Shown: positions 21,838 to 34,182 of the stretch, in pieces
Layout: each line of letters begins with the position of its first letter
How positions within the stretch are numbered: the first letter of the stretch is position 1
Assembly: GCA_039720395.1 (NCBI GenBank)
Contig: CM077831.1
Location: 6,552,003 to 6,616,002, forward strand
Length of the DNA stretch: 64,000 nucleotides
DNA from: Liquidambar formosana
Taxonomy: Eukaryota; Streptophyta; Magnoliopsida; Saxifragales; Altingiaceae
Direction of reading: 5' to 3'
Translations under genes and position numbers: made by a program
Notes under the pieces: generated by a model
Told to the model about the DNA's origin: nothing
Seen by the model: the letters and a program-made list of their open reading frames with translations, nothing else
Database searches by the model: none

Positions 21838-24800
21838 TCTCTCTCTCTCATCTTTTCTAACTCTTTTTATTCTTTTTTACAAATCATAAACTTTGCTGTG
21901 CTTCTTTGGATATGTTTTCTATTACCTGCAGATATGGCTAAACATGACCCAAGAACCAGGTAAATTCAAGACCATGGTGGTCCTCTGGTCAGATTATTAT
22001 GAGGCTTTGGAAGTACACCTTTCTAAGGTTTTCTGCTACATGTCATAATATAACCTAATATGACTGTTGGAACCTCCATGGTTCTGGGTCTACCTTTCTT
22101 TTTCTTTTCCTTGTGTATATATGAACACAAACACCCTAAATCCTTCTCTGAAGATACTAGTTTCAACCTTTATATAACTAATATAGTTGGGTCATACTCA
22201 CTAGTGACAAATTGTATCAGACCCCAGCTTCAGTTCCCTAAAAGCAATGCACAGATGATGTCACGAATAGGTGATGTTCTCACACTTTAACAGACTAGAA
22301 TAGGGAAAGAAAGAGTGTTTTTATTTTATTTTATTTTTTATTTGAAATGAATTGTATTATAAAAGGAAGGATAGTAGGGGTGAAGAAAGTTAGTCTAAGA
22401 GTAGGATTCATAGGATCATTACCAAGTAAAGAGATTGGATTAATAGAGACGATGATTAAAAGGAGAATTTATATTGCTAGGACTTTAGATATCCTAGTAT
22501 ACTCCCTGTGCACAGGTTTTCTGTTTCTTTTTGTTAATAACACTCTTTACTTCATCAAAAGAAAGAAACTGGGTCACAAAAGAATTGATTTTAGAAATAG
22601 ATTGAGGAACTACACACCAAATGATGTAGTCAACTTGCAAGAAAATGCAAGAAAGGGAGAGAAAATAGGCTAGAAAGAGAGAAAATGAATAATTGCTTTG
22701 ATTCAAGAGCGAAAGAGAACTCAACTCTCTAAAATCTATAACAATGAGAATTTCCTGTTAAAATTGATTTACTAACCTCTAACAACCCTATTTAAATTAA
22801 GTTTCGGAAATGACAAAAATACACCTAACTAGCTAATTAACTAATCCCATAGGCTAATAAAAGCTTCTTATAAGCTAATACACGCTATTGGCAGCATAGC
22901 CACATCAGGGACTCTCCCTCTAAAAAATAAAACTTGTCTTCAAGTTTGAATAAAGCAGTAGAAGTGGTTCTTGATGTAGCTTGTTGAAGTTCTCCCTCAA
23001 CACCACTCAAGCAAGATCTCTAGCTCAAAGAAGCTTCTCTCGTCAATCATCAGCTTGAAACTTGTGTTTGATATTGAGTTTCTCTATCGTTAGCCTGTTA
23101 AAATCATGGACGTTTTGCATAAATTCAACCACATGTCTTGCCATGTTTTACATCATCTTTGGGTATGGAAAAGAAGCTTTAGCTAAACCACTTGGAAGCT
23201 TAAAACCAAAGTCACCCACCGTACACATATCCCAAGTCACAAAGTAAATCACCACTAGATATCCTTTTTTATGCTGCCAATAAGAGTCAACCATCTTCAA
23301 AAGAGTAAATCAGCACTAAGTTGGTTTCTGTGTCAAAGATAGGTAGCATGTCTTGCATAGAAGACAATCCAAAAGGCAAGTCATATGCAAACTCATCAAA
23401 ACATGATGGAGCTAGCTCAAAATCTGCACTTGAAATCATAAAATCACCCTCATGCTCAAGTGAAATAAAGTACCAGGAGCAAAAAGTTTTCATCCCTTTG
23501 AAGAACAAAGCTTCTTGTTGCTCCACAACAGGGTTGTTGCAATTAATTTCACTAGCTAATTCCTCCATTTTTTTTCACTATTTTCCTTGTCAACATCTAA
23601 TTTTGTCCCACAACCATCGCCATCATCATCATAGGCATCAAAATAGGGGTTGCTTCAATGTTCGCTACTGAAATTTCAGCGAAAACTTTGTCTTTCTTTA
23701 GCAACAAAGCATCATCTTTATCAAACACAAATGCCTCATCACCATTCTCATCAAACACAAAAGCCTCCTTGTGATGATAATGAAACAAATGGGCCACATA
23801 CTCTAAAATATCCACCAATTCTTCACCGGGAAGACTTTCCTTCTTTGCCACAACATGAGTGTCAAAAGAAATTTGAATTTCTTGTCCCTTACAATGCTCA
23901 TTGACTTTTTTTTGTCAATATAATAGAAGGGTAGAAATTAATTGTAAAGTTGTCTCTTCGTCTTGTCCCATCTTTGAATCTTTTCTTTTCCACTCTATTG
24001 GCAAAATTGTTGTAAATGCTTCCACCAATCAAAGGCACTACCTTGGAGGTAAGTCTTTGCTATCTTGACCTTTCGATCTTTTGATATGTCTTGATAAACA
24101 AACACTCTCTCAAGAGCATTTGTCCATGCAAGAAAATCATCCGGATCAAGGCTTCCTTGAAAATCCGGGTTTTTAACAACATAACAGGGATCAATCACCT
24201 CATGAGGAAGTTATAGCAGCTAAACTACGGCCATTAAAGCTTCAATTTGTCTCCTCAACTCACCAATTTAATCTCTTTGCGTCTAATTTTGTTTGTTTGC
24301 ATCATTTCTCTCTATAGGTGAATGATTTTCAAAACCAAGGTCAATATTCAAGGCATTTTCCCTTCCTCTACCTCTACTACCACAACCATGGTGTGCCATA
24401 GCTACAAGAAACGATAGAAATCAAGAAGATTATTGACCAAACAGATTCTATGAAAGCCTTAATCCCTATCACAATCAAGGCTAAGAGTCACTATGTTACA
24501 TGGACTCAGGTGCGGGAGTCGGGTGTGGGCGTATATCCAGGTGTCGGATTCGTCAAAATTTTAAATTTAGGATAAGGGGACTCGGCAAAAAAGGATCCAA
24601 AAATTGAGTTCGGGTACGGGGATACGTGTATATTTATACAAATATAACTATATAAATATTATAGAAGGTCAACTATGGTGAGGGTATCTTTATAAACATC
24701 TTGATATTATGGGAGCAATTTCATTATAATCAATTTTTGGTGCTTGAATAAAATAAAATTTAATTTTTGGGGGCTTAAGTAATAAATAGTTGGAAGTGTG

Positions 24801-27800
24801 GTCACTTCAGAAATAAAACAAAAGGAGGACCAAAGTGCAAACAAAAACATAAAAGACATAAAAGCATCTGGGTTCTTCTATCAATTCGATAGAAACCCTT
24901 TTGAGTGAGAAAGTGCATCAGCCACCCACCGTCGACAATGTCTCCAACACCAGCTCCGACTTGACTCCGGCAAGGAGGTATGCATACCCTCCTCTCTCTC
25001 TCTCTATCTCTTCCTCTCTTTTTTGTTCCCAATCGAATCTCTCTCTCTCTCTATCTGTCACTTCCTCTCTTCTTCTTCCGAGTCGAATCTCTCCCTCTCT
25101 CTTCTCTTCTCTCTTCTCTCTTCTTCTTCTTCTTCTTCTTCTTCTTCTCAGCCGTGTCCGATTATTCAGAGCCATATCCGCCACAAATCCCATACCTGTA
25201 CCCATGTCGTGTTGACACGGGTACCTTGGGGTAAAGTGGCGAGTCCGTGTAACAAAGAAGAGTCAAAATACCAAACATAGGTGCAAAAGACTGTCGTAGC
25301 TACAGTTCACAGTTTAAACCTCTTGTAAATCAATCTTACCTGGTCCATATGGGTCGTGGGGTCTTATATGGGCCTTAGGCATGCCCAAAGGGTTTCCTTG
25401 TAAAAAGAAAAGAATATAAGAAAATAAAACTTTGTTAACAAAATTTGCTTGTATGATTGAAGCAGTGAGCTTCACGTGAGTGGAGTTTTTTGGATGTACA
25501 TCTATATTTTATGGGGACAAGTGAAATCCACATAATGCAACAGAAAAAACTTGCAAGATGATAGGCTCATGGAAAACCAAGCAACCTCCCACTTACATAT
25601 TGATAATCACCACGAGATCAAGAAAGTAGGCTTCTATTGATTCTTGATTCCTAAGAATACTGAATAATAGGTAAGAAAAAACTCTCACCATATAACAAAA
25701 ACTTCAATAATAATGTCTGCCATAAGGCTACAACCTAATTTATAGAAATCTAATTTCAAGAAATAGGAAATAGACATGAACTAGGAAAGTACTAACCAAA
25801 TGAAATAGTTACACAAAAATGAAATAACTAGGAAAAGGAAAGAATTAAAAAGTTATTTTTTTGTCAAACAAGTAAACCTAATTCTTGTCAAACAAGAAAT
25901 AACCAAATAATAATAATAATAATAAGGAAAAATTAAGAGGAAGAGAACAATTAGGGAAAATAAATAATTTGAAAATTTATAAATCATGAGGGATCAATCA
26001 CTAAATATGGTGGATCAATCATTGTTGCCGGAGAGGGATCAATTGGTATGCGTGTTGAATTTTTCTGCCGGGTTGGAGAGGATTGCCCTCGAATTCAGTG
26101 TCTTCTTCACAAACATATTGTTGACAACCTCTCCATCTTACTAGGTACTTAGAGTATTCTAGACTTTTTGTCTTTCTTGTACGTGTTCTCCATGCTTACT
26201 CAAAAGGCAAAATTTCAACAAATTAATGTCCAAATAGGATATAAGAATTCTATGTTTGCGAAAAAATTAAAGTAACTCGACCAACCCAATAAAATCATAA
26301 CATTCAAGCTCTTCAACAATTAAAATTTCAACTCGTAGAGAAGTGACCAACTGAAAATTACTTTCTAAATAATTCTGCCCACTTAAATTGTTCTACAGTC
26401 GCTAGTGGATTTAGCAGTTGGGTTTCATGCTCTCGCTTCACTGCCAAAGTAGCGAGTTGGGCCTACAATGAATATACCTATTGCTGCAGCAGGGTCATGT
26501 CCTCGTGAGTGTGGATGTCTACTAAACATTTTTCTATCGTCAAATTTTGAAGTTTATTCCATCTCTCTTTTGAAAAATTATACTCTTATTTTTACATTTG
26601 CATTAATACTTTGTTGCACTTTTCCTAATTGAATTTTATGAAATTTTTTATAAGCTTATTTAAGGTTTGAAATATCACTTTTTAGGACTTCTATGGAACT
26701 ATGATAATACCTTTCTACTCTTATAATTATGACATTTTATGTGTTCTTTCTTATATCTCTTGAGTTTTTAGGAATCTTCCTTGTATAGTTATATTGCATT
26801 AGACATTTAGATGTTCATTATTACATTTATATTACTTTTATGATGATAAATTTAGTAGTTTTTTTTAGGATTTATATTTGATTCACTTGTATGTACTTCT
26901 GATTTTATTTTTAATTACTGATACTCCTCAAGTGAACTAAATACTTTCCATATGTTAGCAATGAATTCTTTTAACTCCACCTGAGTTGTGTTTAAAGCCT
27001 TATCTTTTTGAAGAATAGAGGGTGAGGTTAGAACTTTGGTTAAATTTTTATGAATAGAATCCTTAAAAATGATGGCCATATGACCCTAAAGGTTTATGTA
27101 GCCCAACTCATTGTAGTTTTAGACTTCAGATGTGAATTTGCAAGTGGTGTTAAAATTATGACAGATATTTCAAGTACATAAGTATTATAATTATGACGGA
27201 TGGCCGTGATCAAATGGGATAATCCGGGATATCCCGCACATGATCAAAGCTTTATATATATATGTATCACAGTTTTAAAACAAGGTACAGGCATTGTGAC
27301 AGTAACAGTAACAGGATGCAGGTATTAGAGTGATACGTAACGGGAATCATTCACGACGGTTGTGAATTTATATGAACTATGTCCCAAACTTGGTGATACC
27401 CATATTTTCACTCCAGAATCCTATATGTTGATGTTATTTACATGTTTTAATGAACATTATTCAACCTAAAAAACTGTTCTATGTATGGGTAATTCATTTT
27501 ATGAAGTTTTTTAAGTCATCTTTGTTTATAATTACTACTTTTCGCTAGCTTCTATATAATAAACATGATAATAACAAGTTAGCAACAATTAGAGACTATT
27601 TGCGTAAACCTTAACATTTAGTAATATTCAATTGTTCCTACTAGATAAATGAACATAAAGCAAATAATAAATTGATCTCCCTACTACATATGAATCAAAT
27701 TTAATTCAATGGTTGTTTTTACAAAATACAAGTCATGGGTAAAAATTTGGAGTGCATATTTTGCATCTTCCATCGGGTGCACCTGATATTAAAAGGATTA

Positions 27801-30800
27801 TATATATATATATATGAGAATCAAAATTAGAATCAAATATAAATCATTTCTTGTTTAGGAAATACTATAATATGTATTCTTTTATGATGAGAAAACCCTT
27901 TAGGCAAACCCCAGGTCTATATAAGACTCCACAAACCTATATTGACCAAGTAAGTTGAAGGGCCATGAGAACCATGAAACCTTGTGTGGGTGACCCCAAA
28001 AGGTTTAGCAAGAGTCCAACTCAAGACCTCTGTGAATACTCCCTTGCCAACTGAGCTACCCCTTGGGGGTATACTATAATGTGTTATTGTTTCTTACTTT
28101 CTTGGTTAGTGTAAAACAAATATTTTCATAGAATTTAACTTGGAGTATGATGTGAATTGTATCTGATTTTTCTTATTAATTATTACTATTACTATCACCA
28201 CCACCACCACCATTACTATTATTAAAAGTCAAGAGATCTCTCTTGTTTTTGCTGTTTGGTAATGCTCTGTTTGGTTTCCAAGTGGACAAAGTTGTACAAG
28301 TCCTAATTTCTTTTCCTAGAATTCCTTAAACTAAAATGTTAAATATTATTTCTACTTCCTTTCCTAAGCACTTTCAATCTTATACCTTCCCCTTTTTCCA
28401 AGATCCAAACATAGGCTTAGTTTCTCAAGAATTAAATGTAGCATTAATGGGAGGGTAGCTAAAGATTTTCGAATTACTGCTGCCTTAACCTTAAAGTTCC
28501 AGTTCTTAGACTTTTGGTTTCTTGGATTTTGGAATGATAAATAATGTCTACAAATGTTCATTTGCATGTAGAGAGAACTTCAACGGGAACTAGAGCAAGC
28601 GGAATCAGGAGTCCGACCGTCACGACGTGAATTTTCTTCCTCCACCCATAGTAGGTATGATTACATCCTAGAAAAAAAAAAAAAAAAAAGGAAAAAAAAA
28701 GAAAGGAAGGTATGATTACATCATTTCTCAAGTTTGCTTATCCTATCTATAATTTTCTGACCATGTAAAGCGTTTATATAAATAGTTATGATGACAATGC
28801 CCCAACATGTATCCACTTCTTTATACCCATTTTTGGATTCTTTTTCTCCAAGTCCTTGTATATTGAGATTCTCGAATCCGACTCGTAGAATACACCTGCA
28901 CCTGACATTTGCACCCAAGTGCATGTGATAAAGGCACCATTTCATATATGGTTATTACAATTACCAAATCTAGACAGATGAATGGTGAGAATCCTATTGA
29001 CTACACATGCTTTGGGAAAAAGGTATTACGGATGTCTTGTCCCAAGCACAACCCAATACACTCATCAAGTCTTGGACTTTCAAACTCTGAAGTTGATCTT
29101 TCCATCTAATATTCTCAAATGAAAAATTGAATCTAGGAATCCAATTTCCTAGAAGGATGTCCAAGAATCGGTAAACCCTCTCCTTAAGAGATACCTACCC
29201 TCAAGCAAGCTGCGCCTGGCCCAAGAATCTATAGCTGCAAGTTGGACATCCAAGAAGCTCCTCCTTGTACAATACTTGGCAAATAATGAAAGGGACAAAA
29301 GAGAATGAAGTTGTTGTAATAGGTGCCAAAATTTGATATGCCAGTAGGAAAGAGCCTGGTTGAACTTCCAGAATTCACGAAAACCAAGACCACCAAGATG
29401 ATTGGGCAAGCAAAGATGGCTTTTAGTTTTCCAATGGATTTTTCCTACTCCATCCCTTAAGGCTCTCACCAAAACAGACAAATGATTCTATTTAAGTCAT
29501 TGCACAATGAAATAGGGAGCTTGACGGTGGATAGAACATAAATGGGAAGACAAGCTAAACTGATTTGGTTAAAGTACATTTACAGGCTTGGGGGTGTTTG
29601 AGCTTCCATGATTGAATTCTGTCAAACATTTTTCTTTGATGTTTGAAAACTACTTTTTGCAGTTGAAATAAAGAGGCAACCTCAAATACGTACCAATTGA
29701 AGTTGCTTTGGTAGCGCCCAACAATACCCACAATAAGCTGAGAGTTTCAGTCATCCAGATTGGGACTAAAGGCGATGTCTTTCTGGCTGTTTGATGTACT
29801 GCCTGGATGCTTGCGTGAAAGGTATAGGGTGTTCTTGAAAAGTAGTGATTACCGCCCATGGTGCGATTAAAGAATAGGAAACAATCATCCACAAAAGAAA
29901 GAGGGATTTATAGAAGGGGCACCTGATGCTAAAGTATTTTCTCAACCTAATTGTGATTTTTAGCATTAACCAGGGAAAATGACAGGGTCTCAGCAGAAAG
30001 AATATAGAGGTATGGGAACTAGGAACTCCCCCTGGCAAAGACCACAGAATTGTTGAAAAGGGCTAAGAGGAGTACCATTTACAAGAGCAGGATAACATAC
30101 TGTCGAGACACGCTGTATAGTGGTGAGCTGAATCATTTGGGAGGGAACTGTAACTTGACTAGAACTGCCTAGAGAAAATCCCCTGGGATGCAATCATAGG
30201 CCTTGCTTAAATATATTTTGAGGGCTGCTAAAGCCTTGAGGCCCAATTTCTGATCTCTAAGTTTTTTTCTCAGTTTGTGAGGCAAGGAATGTTATCCAAG
30301 ATGAGGCGGCCCAGTAGAAACATATTCTAATGAGGAGAAACTAATTTAGGCATGACTTTCTCAAGTCGGTTAGCTAGGGTCTTGGAAAGAATTTTGTGAA
30401 TTACACTGCACTGGCTGATGGACCTGAAGGCCGAAAAAGACTAGGATTAGACTTCTGGGAGATGAGTGTAATTAACCGTCTTCCTTTAGAAAAACCTGAA
30501 TTTAAAAAGGATTGAATAAACAAACTTACAGAGGGACCCACCACATGCCAATTACTTCTGATAGAACACAGCCGAGATACCATCTAGGCCAGGGGCCTTT
30601 AACGAACACATTTGAAAAAGAGCTTCTTTAGGGACCCATACGTCCTTTTCTTATAAATAATTTATATTCTAAACATTAACTTGCTGCTTCACAGTAATGA
30701 TTTGCTCCAGTTAGTGATGGTTTAGATTTTGTTTGTTGCTTTATTTGCAGTCGGCCTCGGGATAGGTATCGAGAAAGGGAAAATGGAAGATCAGGTAATG

Positions 30801-31174
30801 AAGGAAGCTTAAGAACAAGTAGCGGTAACTTGCAGCCTGAAACTTCCACCACAAGTTCATCCATGGCAGCCATGCCAGCTGTAGTTCTGGCTGGGTCTAG
30901 GCCATTTTCAGGCCAGCTGCCAACTATTTTACAATCTCGTGATCGTCCAGATGAATGTGGCAGTGGTTATGAAGAAAATTTAGATGGAAGCAAGGACTCG
31001 GGTGACACAGGTAGTGTTGGGGATCCAGAATTAGTGTCAGCCATTGATGGACAGCCTAGTGGATACGGGTCTGCTCAAAGGCATGGTTCTAGAGGGAGCA
31101 AGTCTAGACAGATAATGGAGCGGAGAGAAAGGGACGGTAGGCGCGAAGGAAAGTGGGAGAGAAAACATTCATAA
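20124..31174 (+). CDS. C-terminal part of a conserved plant Arg/Glu-rich coiled-coil protein (7 exons)
   Basis: Exons that join in frame: 20124-20195, 20276-20381, 20524-20578, 21408-21536, 21649-21766, 28572-28654 and 30751-31174 (stop TAA 31172-31174). Together they encode 328 residues. Segments: SYFDIFSKKVDEEVMELEE, LQQIKDCIRSLEKLRIRED, then a long charged helix (ARRKKKLLARRERQKFLEE, ERTSEVEREIERQ, RELQRELEQAESG). A Ser/Arg-rich low-complexity tail follows (RPRDRYRERENGRSGNEGS, MAAMPAVVLAGSRPF), ending in ERRERDGRREGKWERKHS. All junctions are GT-AG except the donor after 21766, which reads CAG|GCAAGG (GC-AG). The sixth intron is 6.8 kb and holds a gypsy remnant, a MULE-like element and a SINE; the last intron holds a LINE. 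A possible AATAAA signal is at 31307. The first exon starts in phase 0 after an acceptor, so upstream exons are missing. I do not recognise the protein by name. The heptad-like charged region suggests a structural or scaffold role (inference). Confidence 0.85.
21795..21835. repeat. Poly-C tract (41 C) followed by (TC)n
   Basis: Forty-one uninterrupted C's and then CT dinucleotides lie only 28 bp into the GC-AG intron of the coiled-coil gene. Confidence 0.95.
22622..24491 (-). mobile_element. Ty3-gypsy-type remnant, minus strand: gag pieces and 3' LTR
   Basis: The LTR at 22622-22907 (minus strand TGATGTGG...CTACATCA, 286 bp) is preceded on that strand by a purine tract (AGAGGGAGAG) and a CTTGAAGACAAG motif, typical just before a gypsy 3' LTR. 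Internal sequence to 24491 encodes on the minus strand a glycine/arginine-rich start (MAHHGCGSRGRGRENAL near 24400). A gag piece follows at 23995-24198 (GSLDPDDFLAWTNALERVF, GSAFDWWKHLQQF), then an acidic segment at 23597-23851. No RT or integrase is seen. The 5' LTR is not found; the MULE-like element at 24492 lies at that edge. The element sits in the sixth intron of the coiled-coil gene. Confidence 0.75.
24492..25257. mobile_element. MULE-like TIR element with imperfect 9-bp target duplication
   Basis: The flanks AAGAGTCAC (24483-24491) and AAGAGTCAA (25258-25266) match at 8 of 9 positions. Just inside are inverted ends ATGTTACATGGACTC and GAGTCCGTGTAACAAA. The subterminal zones are rich in CGGGT/ACCCG words. 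The centre holds a CT/TTC microsatellite and an exon-like piece (24905-24979). Confidence 0.6.
24905..24979 (+). other. Possible captured exon fragment inside the MULE-like element
   Basis: An open segment (EKVHQPPTVDNVSNTSSDL, then TPAR) is followed at once by AG|GTATGC, a plausible splice donor, and then by pyrimidine-rich sequence. It has higher GC content than its surroundings. It is too short to assign, and capture of a host exon is an inference. Confidence 0.3.
25258..27871. other. Intron interior, mostly unassigned repeats
   Basis: No exon is recognisable. 25560-25900 resembles the AT-rich body of a gypsy-type LTR, but no boundaries were found. 27200-27255 shares GGGATATCCCGCACATGATCA with the element near 11720-11830. 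27690-27812 matches the right end of the MITE-like family at 17809-18487 next to a TA tract. The remainder is plain AT-rich sequence. Confidence 0.4.
27872..28070 (-). mobile_element. tRNA-derived SINE, minus strand
   Basis: On the minus strand, box A-like TAGCTCAGTTGGCAAGGG (complement of 28041-28058) is followed by box B-like AGGTCTTGAGTTGGACTC (complement of 28013-28030) and a tRNA-unrelated body. ATACTATAAT is directly repeated at 27862-27871 and 28071-28080 as a target duplication. It differs in body sequence from the SINE at 3972. Confidence 0.75.
29150..30650 (-). mobile_element. LINE fragment (RT and post-RT), minus strand, intronic
   Basis: Reverse-complement translation gives RT pieces with frameshifts: an FVDD-type catalytic box around 29890 (FVDDCFLFFNRTMGG), an upstream RT segment near 30400-30600 and a post-RT segment (KIHWKTKSHLCLPNHLGGL, GFREFWKFNQAL) at 29300-29480. 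Stops interrupt all frames. It lies within the last intron of the coiled-coil gene, antisense to it. Confidence 0.8.
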
Positions 31175-31306
31175 TACATCTCTCAAGGGGAGGTTTTCAG
31201 TTTAAAGCATGAAGGTGGCTGGATTAGATATCAAACATGTGTAGGTGTACTCAGTTATGACAATTGTTTTACTAAATTTTTGTCGCCTTTTTTTCTTTAT
31301 TGATGA

Positions 31307-31312
31307 ATAAAT
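31307..31312 (+). promoter_or_regulatory. Candidate polyadenylation signal AATAAA
   Basis: A canonical AATAAA lies 133 bp after the stop codon of the coiled-coil gene, followed by T-rich sequence. Confidence 0.45.
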
Positions 31313-31443
31313 TTTTGTTGGCTTAAGATATTTCTTCTTGTAGCTTTTTTACAAGAAGTGAAGTTCAAATTGATAGAAAAAGTTTCAGTCTAGAAAGAAA
31401 AAATGAAAAATGATTGTTTGGCCATGACTTTTACGGCATCAAA

Positions 31444-31772
31444 CACAAAAGTTATGTTTGGTTTGATTGAATGGAATGGGGAGGGCATGGAATGGGAATG
31501 GTCATTCCATTCCAATGTTTGGTAAGGGGTAGGAATGGAATGACATAGATTAGGGAAATTCACTTTTTATGATTTCTTTCCTTAAAAGGTGGGAGTGGCC
31601 ATTCCTCTTGGTTTGGGAAGGGAATGGCTATTCCCTCCAAGGAGGTATTCCACAAAGAAATGGTCATGCTATTTCTCTTGAGCTGTCAAACAATCTTTTT
31701 TTTTTCTTCATTTTTGCTAATGGAATCGCCATTCCATACGCTTGTTCATCCCCTGGTAACAAACACAGCCAA
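31444..31772. mobile_element. Degenerate Tourist-like MITE
   Basis: It shares TTTGGTTTGA..GGAATGG, GGTCATTCCATTCC, TGTTTGGTAAGGGG and AAGGTGGGA.TGGCCATTCC words in the same order as the MITE at 14495-14802. It ends in GGTAACAAACACAGCC, a worn inverse of its start. The target duplication is no longer clear. Confidence 0.6.
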
Positions 31773-34182
31773 AAGGGTTGTGTATGAAATGGTAAAAGTG
31801 CCATGCACAGTCTAGCTACCCCAAAGAATATTTTTTTTTTCGTGAGAAAAAGATAGGAAGCAAAAAGCAAGAAAAAAAAAATCGTTATATAACAATTCTG
31901 CTTTGAATAAATGTGGGAATTGAGTTCAGCTAGGGTTGAGAAATGCAACTTATAGGAGAGAGCCAATATGTGGAACCCATGGAACCTTATTAAAAGTTAG
32001 GGTAAACTATAGATTGCCCCTCATAATTTTGAGTCGAAATTACTTTTCATCTCTCATTTTTAAGATGGGAGAAATTATCCACCTTTTTTTTTTTTTCTTT
32101 TTTTTTTTTTTGGCTTTACGCCCCTGTTAATCAGTTAGGATTTTAACGGAAATCCTAACAAAAGAGTAGATGCAATTATTTTATCTATTTTCACATTTTT
32201 ATTTCTTAAATTATTTTTTAGTTTTTGTCTTAAAAATATATGAAATGTGGTCTGTATATTGTATATCAAAAGAGTAGATACAATCATCTAATATTTAATA
32301 AATCCAAAAAAATTGTATAAAGAAATTGGATATTACGATTGAAAATTATAAATTAGATCTTGATTTAACAAAATAAAAATAAGAATATAAATATTTTAAA
32401 TATTGGTAGTAGTATTGTCAATGATTCAAGTAAGAGTCGACTTGTCGACAATACAATTAAGAGTATTTTAACACAAATATAATACAGAATACGTCAAATA
32501 CATGAACTATATGTTCGTTTAACCAAAAAAAAAAAGAAGAAAGGATGAGTATTTTTAATTATGTTTGAACTTTGTACAGCAAATGGGAGTTTAAAAGATA
32601 TATATATATATATAGGTATAATATGAGTATTTACCAACTAAGGGTGTTACAACACCAAATCCAGACGCCAAAATTAGGTGGACAAAATGTAATTTCTAGG
32701 AATAAAGGGATTAGGGCCGGTTCTGAGGATAGCAGACCAAAACAATCACTTGGAGCCCCCAAATTTTGATTAAAGAATAGGGCTCCATTTAGTTAAAACC
32801 TTTATACTGTGGGGGAAGAAAAAACCATACTTTTCACTTAAACCTTGATCAAATAAGGGTCTGAACGCAAATTCAAATCGTAAAAGGCCTAAATCCAAAT
32901 CCAATTCCAAAGAAATTTCTTTACACGGAGACTTAATTTCAAATAAGCTCCATTCTAGCAATTATATGAGTAGTAATAATCATAATGCGCAAAATACTAT
33001 ATAATATTTTTATGATTATGACCAATAATAATATATCTTGGTTACAAAAAATAAGGTAAAGATCGTGTGGAGTGCACTTGATAGTCCAATACGTCCACCT
33101 TTTTATTCCCTGTTATTATTATTATTATTTTATTTATTTTTTTATTTTTGTCCAACAATAGGAAAAGCCCACACCCACACATGCACTAACATAGAGTTGA
33201 AGCCAAGATTTCTACAAAACCTATGACCTTATTAGGACAGGACTTGCCATTATTGAAAATTTTTAAACCATATGGCAAACATGTTAACCATTGATCATAC
33301 ATGGGATCCACCATTTTAATGATTAAGATATGCACTTGATGGTCAAGTGCTACACTTGAGAGGATATTTTCTCCAATAAAATTACGCATCCTACCCAAGT
33401 AGTTATACCAATGATTCAAAGCTTCAGATTCATAAGTGCACTAAATTAACATTCTATTTTGACTCTTGCAATAATTTTAATTGGGGCTTTGGGGGTAATA
33501 ACGTCAGTTCGTATGATAAAAAAAGGTTGAGAAGAGTGCGAGAAGAGATGAGGAGTGCAAATATCCTCACCCTAATTTTAATGAGACTGTTGTTTTACAT
33601 AGAATTGCCTAACTGATTGATATTTATGCTTCAAAAATTCCAATTAAAAAAGGATAAAATGTTGGTAATTATAGTTAAATGACTCGTGTATATGAATAGG
33701 TATAGTTGTATAGAAGACTTCACCATACAAGTTCACTTAGGATTCTAAACAACTCAAGACCAGCCGTGAAGGCTAGGGATCCATCTATATTTTCGACCAA
33801 CGATAGGGGCTCAAGTGTAATTTACCCTCACAGTCGAAGTAAACCCAAGTTGCCAACCTCGGGTTGGATTGAGTTTAGACAAGGAGTTTAACACCTCGGT
33901 TTGAGCCTGAGTTGACCTCCCAACCCACCCAAGTTGCATCTCTTCCAACCGACCGGTTGGGCTGACAGAACCAATTTAGGGTTTAGCAACCCGAATGCAA
34001 ACAACCCTACGGAGGTGATGTGTATGTAGAGTGGAGCAACAATGAGTCAGACAATTTCTAAAAGAGACGTAAATGAGGAGATCCTATACACAAGGCCAAA
34101 GGCAACAACTTTAAGAAAGAAATAATAGAGGCGTTTATTGTCAATAAAAACAAACTTTAAGATGGCCGTATGTATATGCTTT
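31773..34182. other. Intergenic region between two convergent genes
   Basis: No gene is supported. 31990-32160 looks like the edge of a TIR element (GGGTAAACTATAGATTGCCCC). 33850-33995 is rich in CGGGTTGG/CAACCCG words reminiscent of hAT subterminal repeats. The rest is AT-rich. The 3' UTRs of the coiled-coil gene (from the left) and the DUF1005 gene (from the right) lie at its edges. Confidence 0.45.

Noticed and set aside
21579..21889. Proline-rich open frames
   Set aside because: They are created by translating the C41 tract in two frames; the real exon here ends at 21766.
24901..25280. Several overlapping Ser/Leu- or Arg/Glu-rich frames on both strands
   Set aside because: All come from CT/TTC microsatellites inside a TIR element.
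28013..28058. tRNA gene on the minus strand
   Set aside because: Box A and box B are present, but the sequence does not fold as a tRNA, and it lies within a retroposon with a target duplication.
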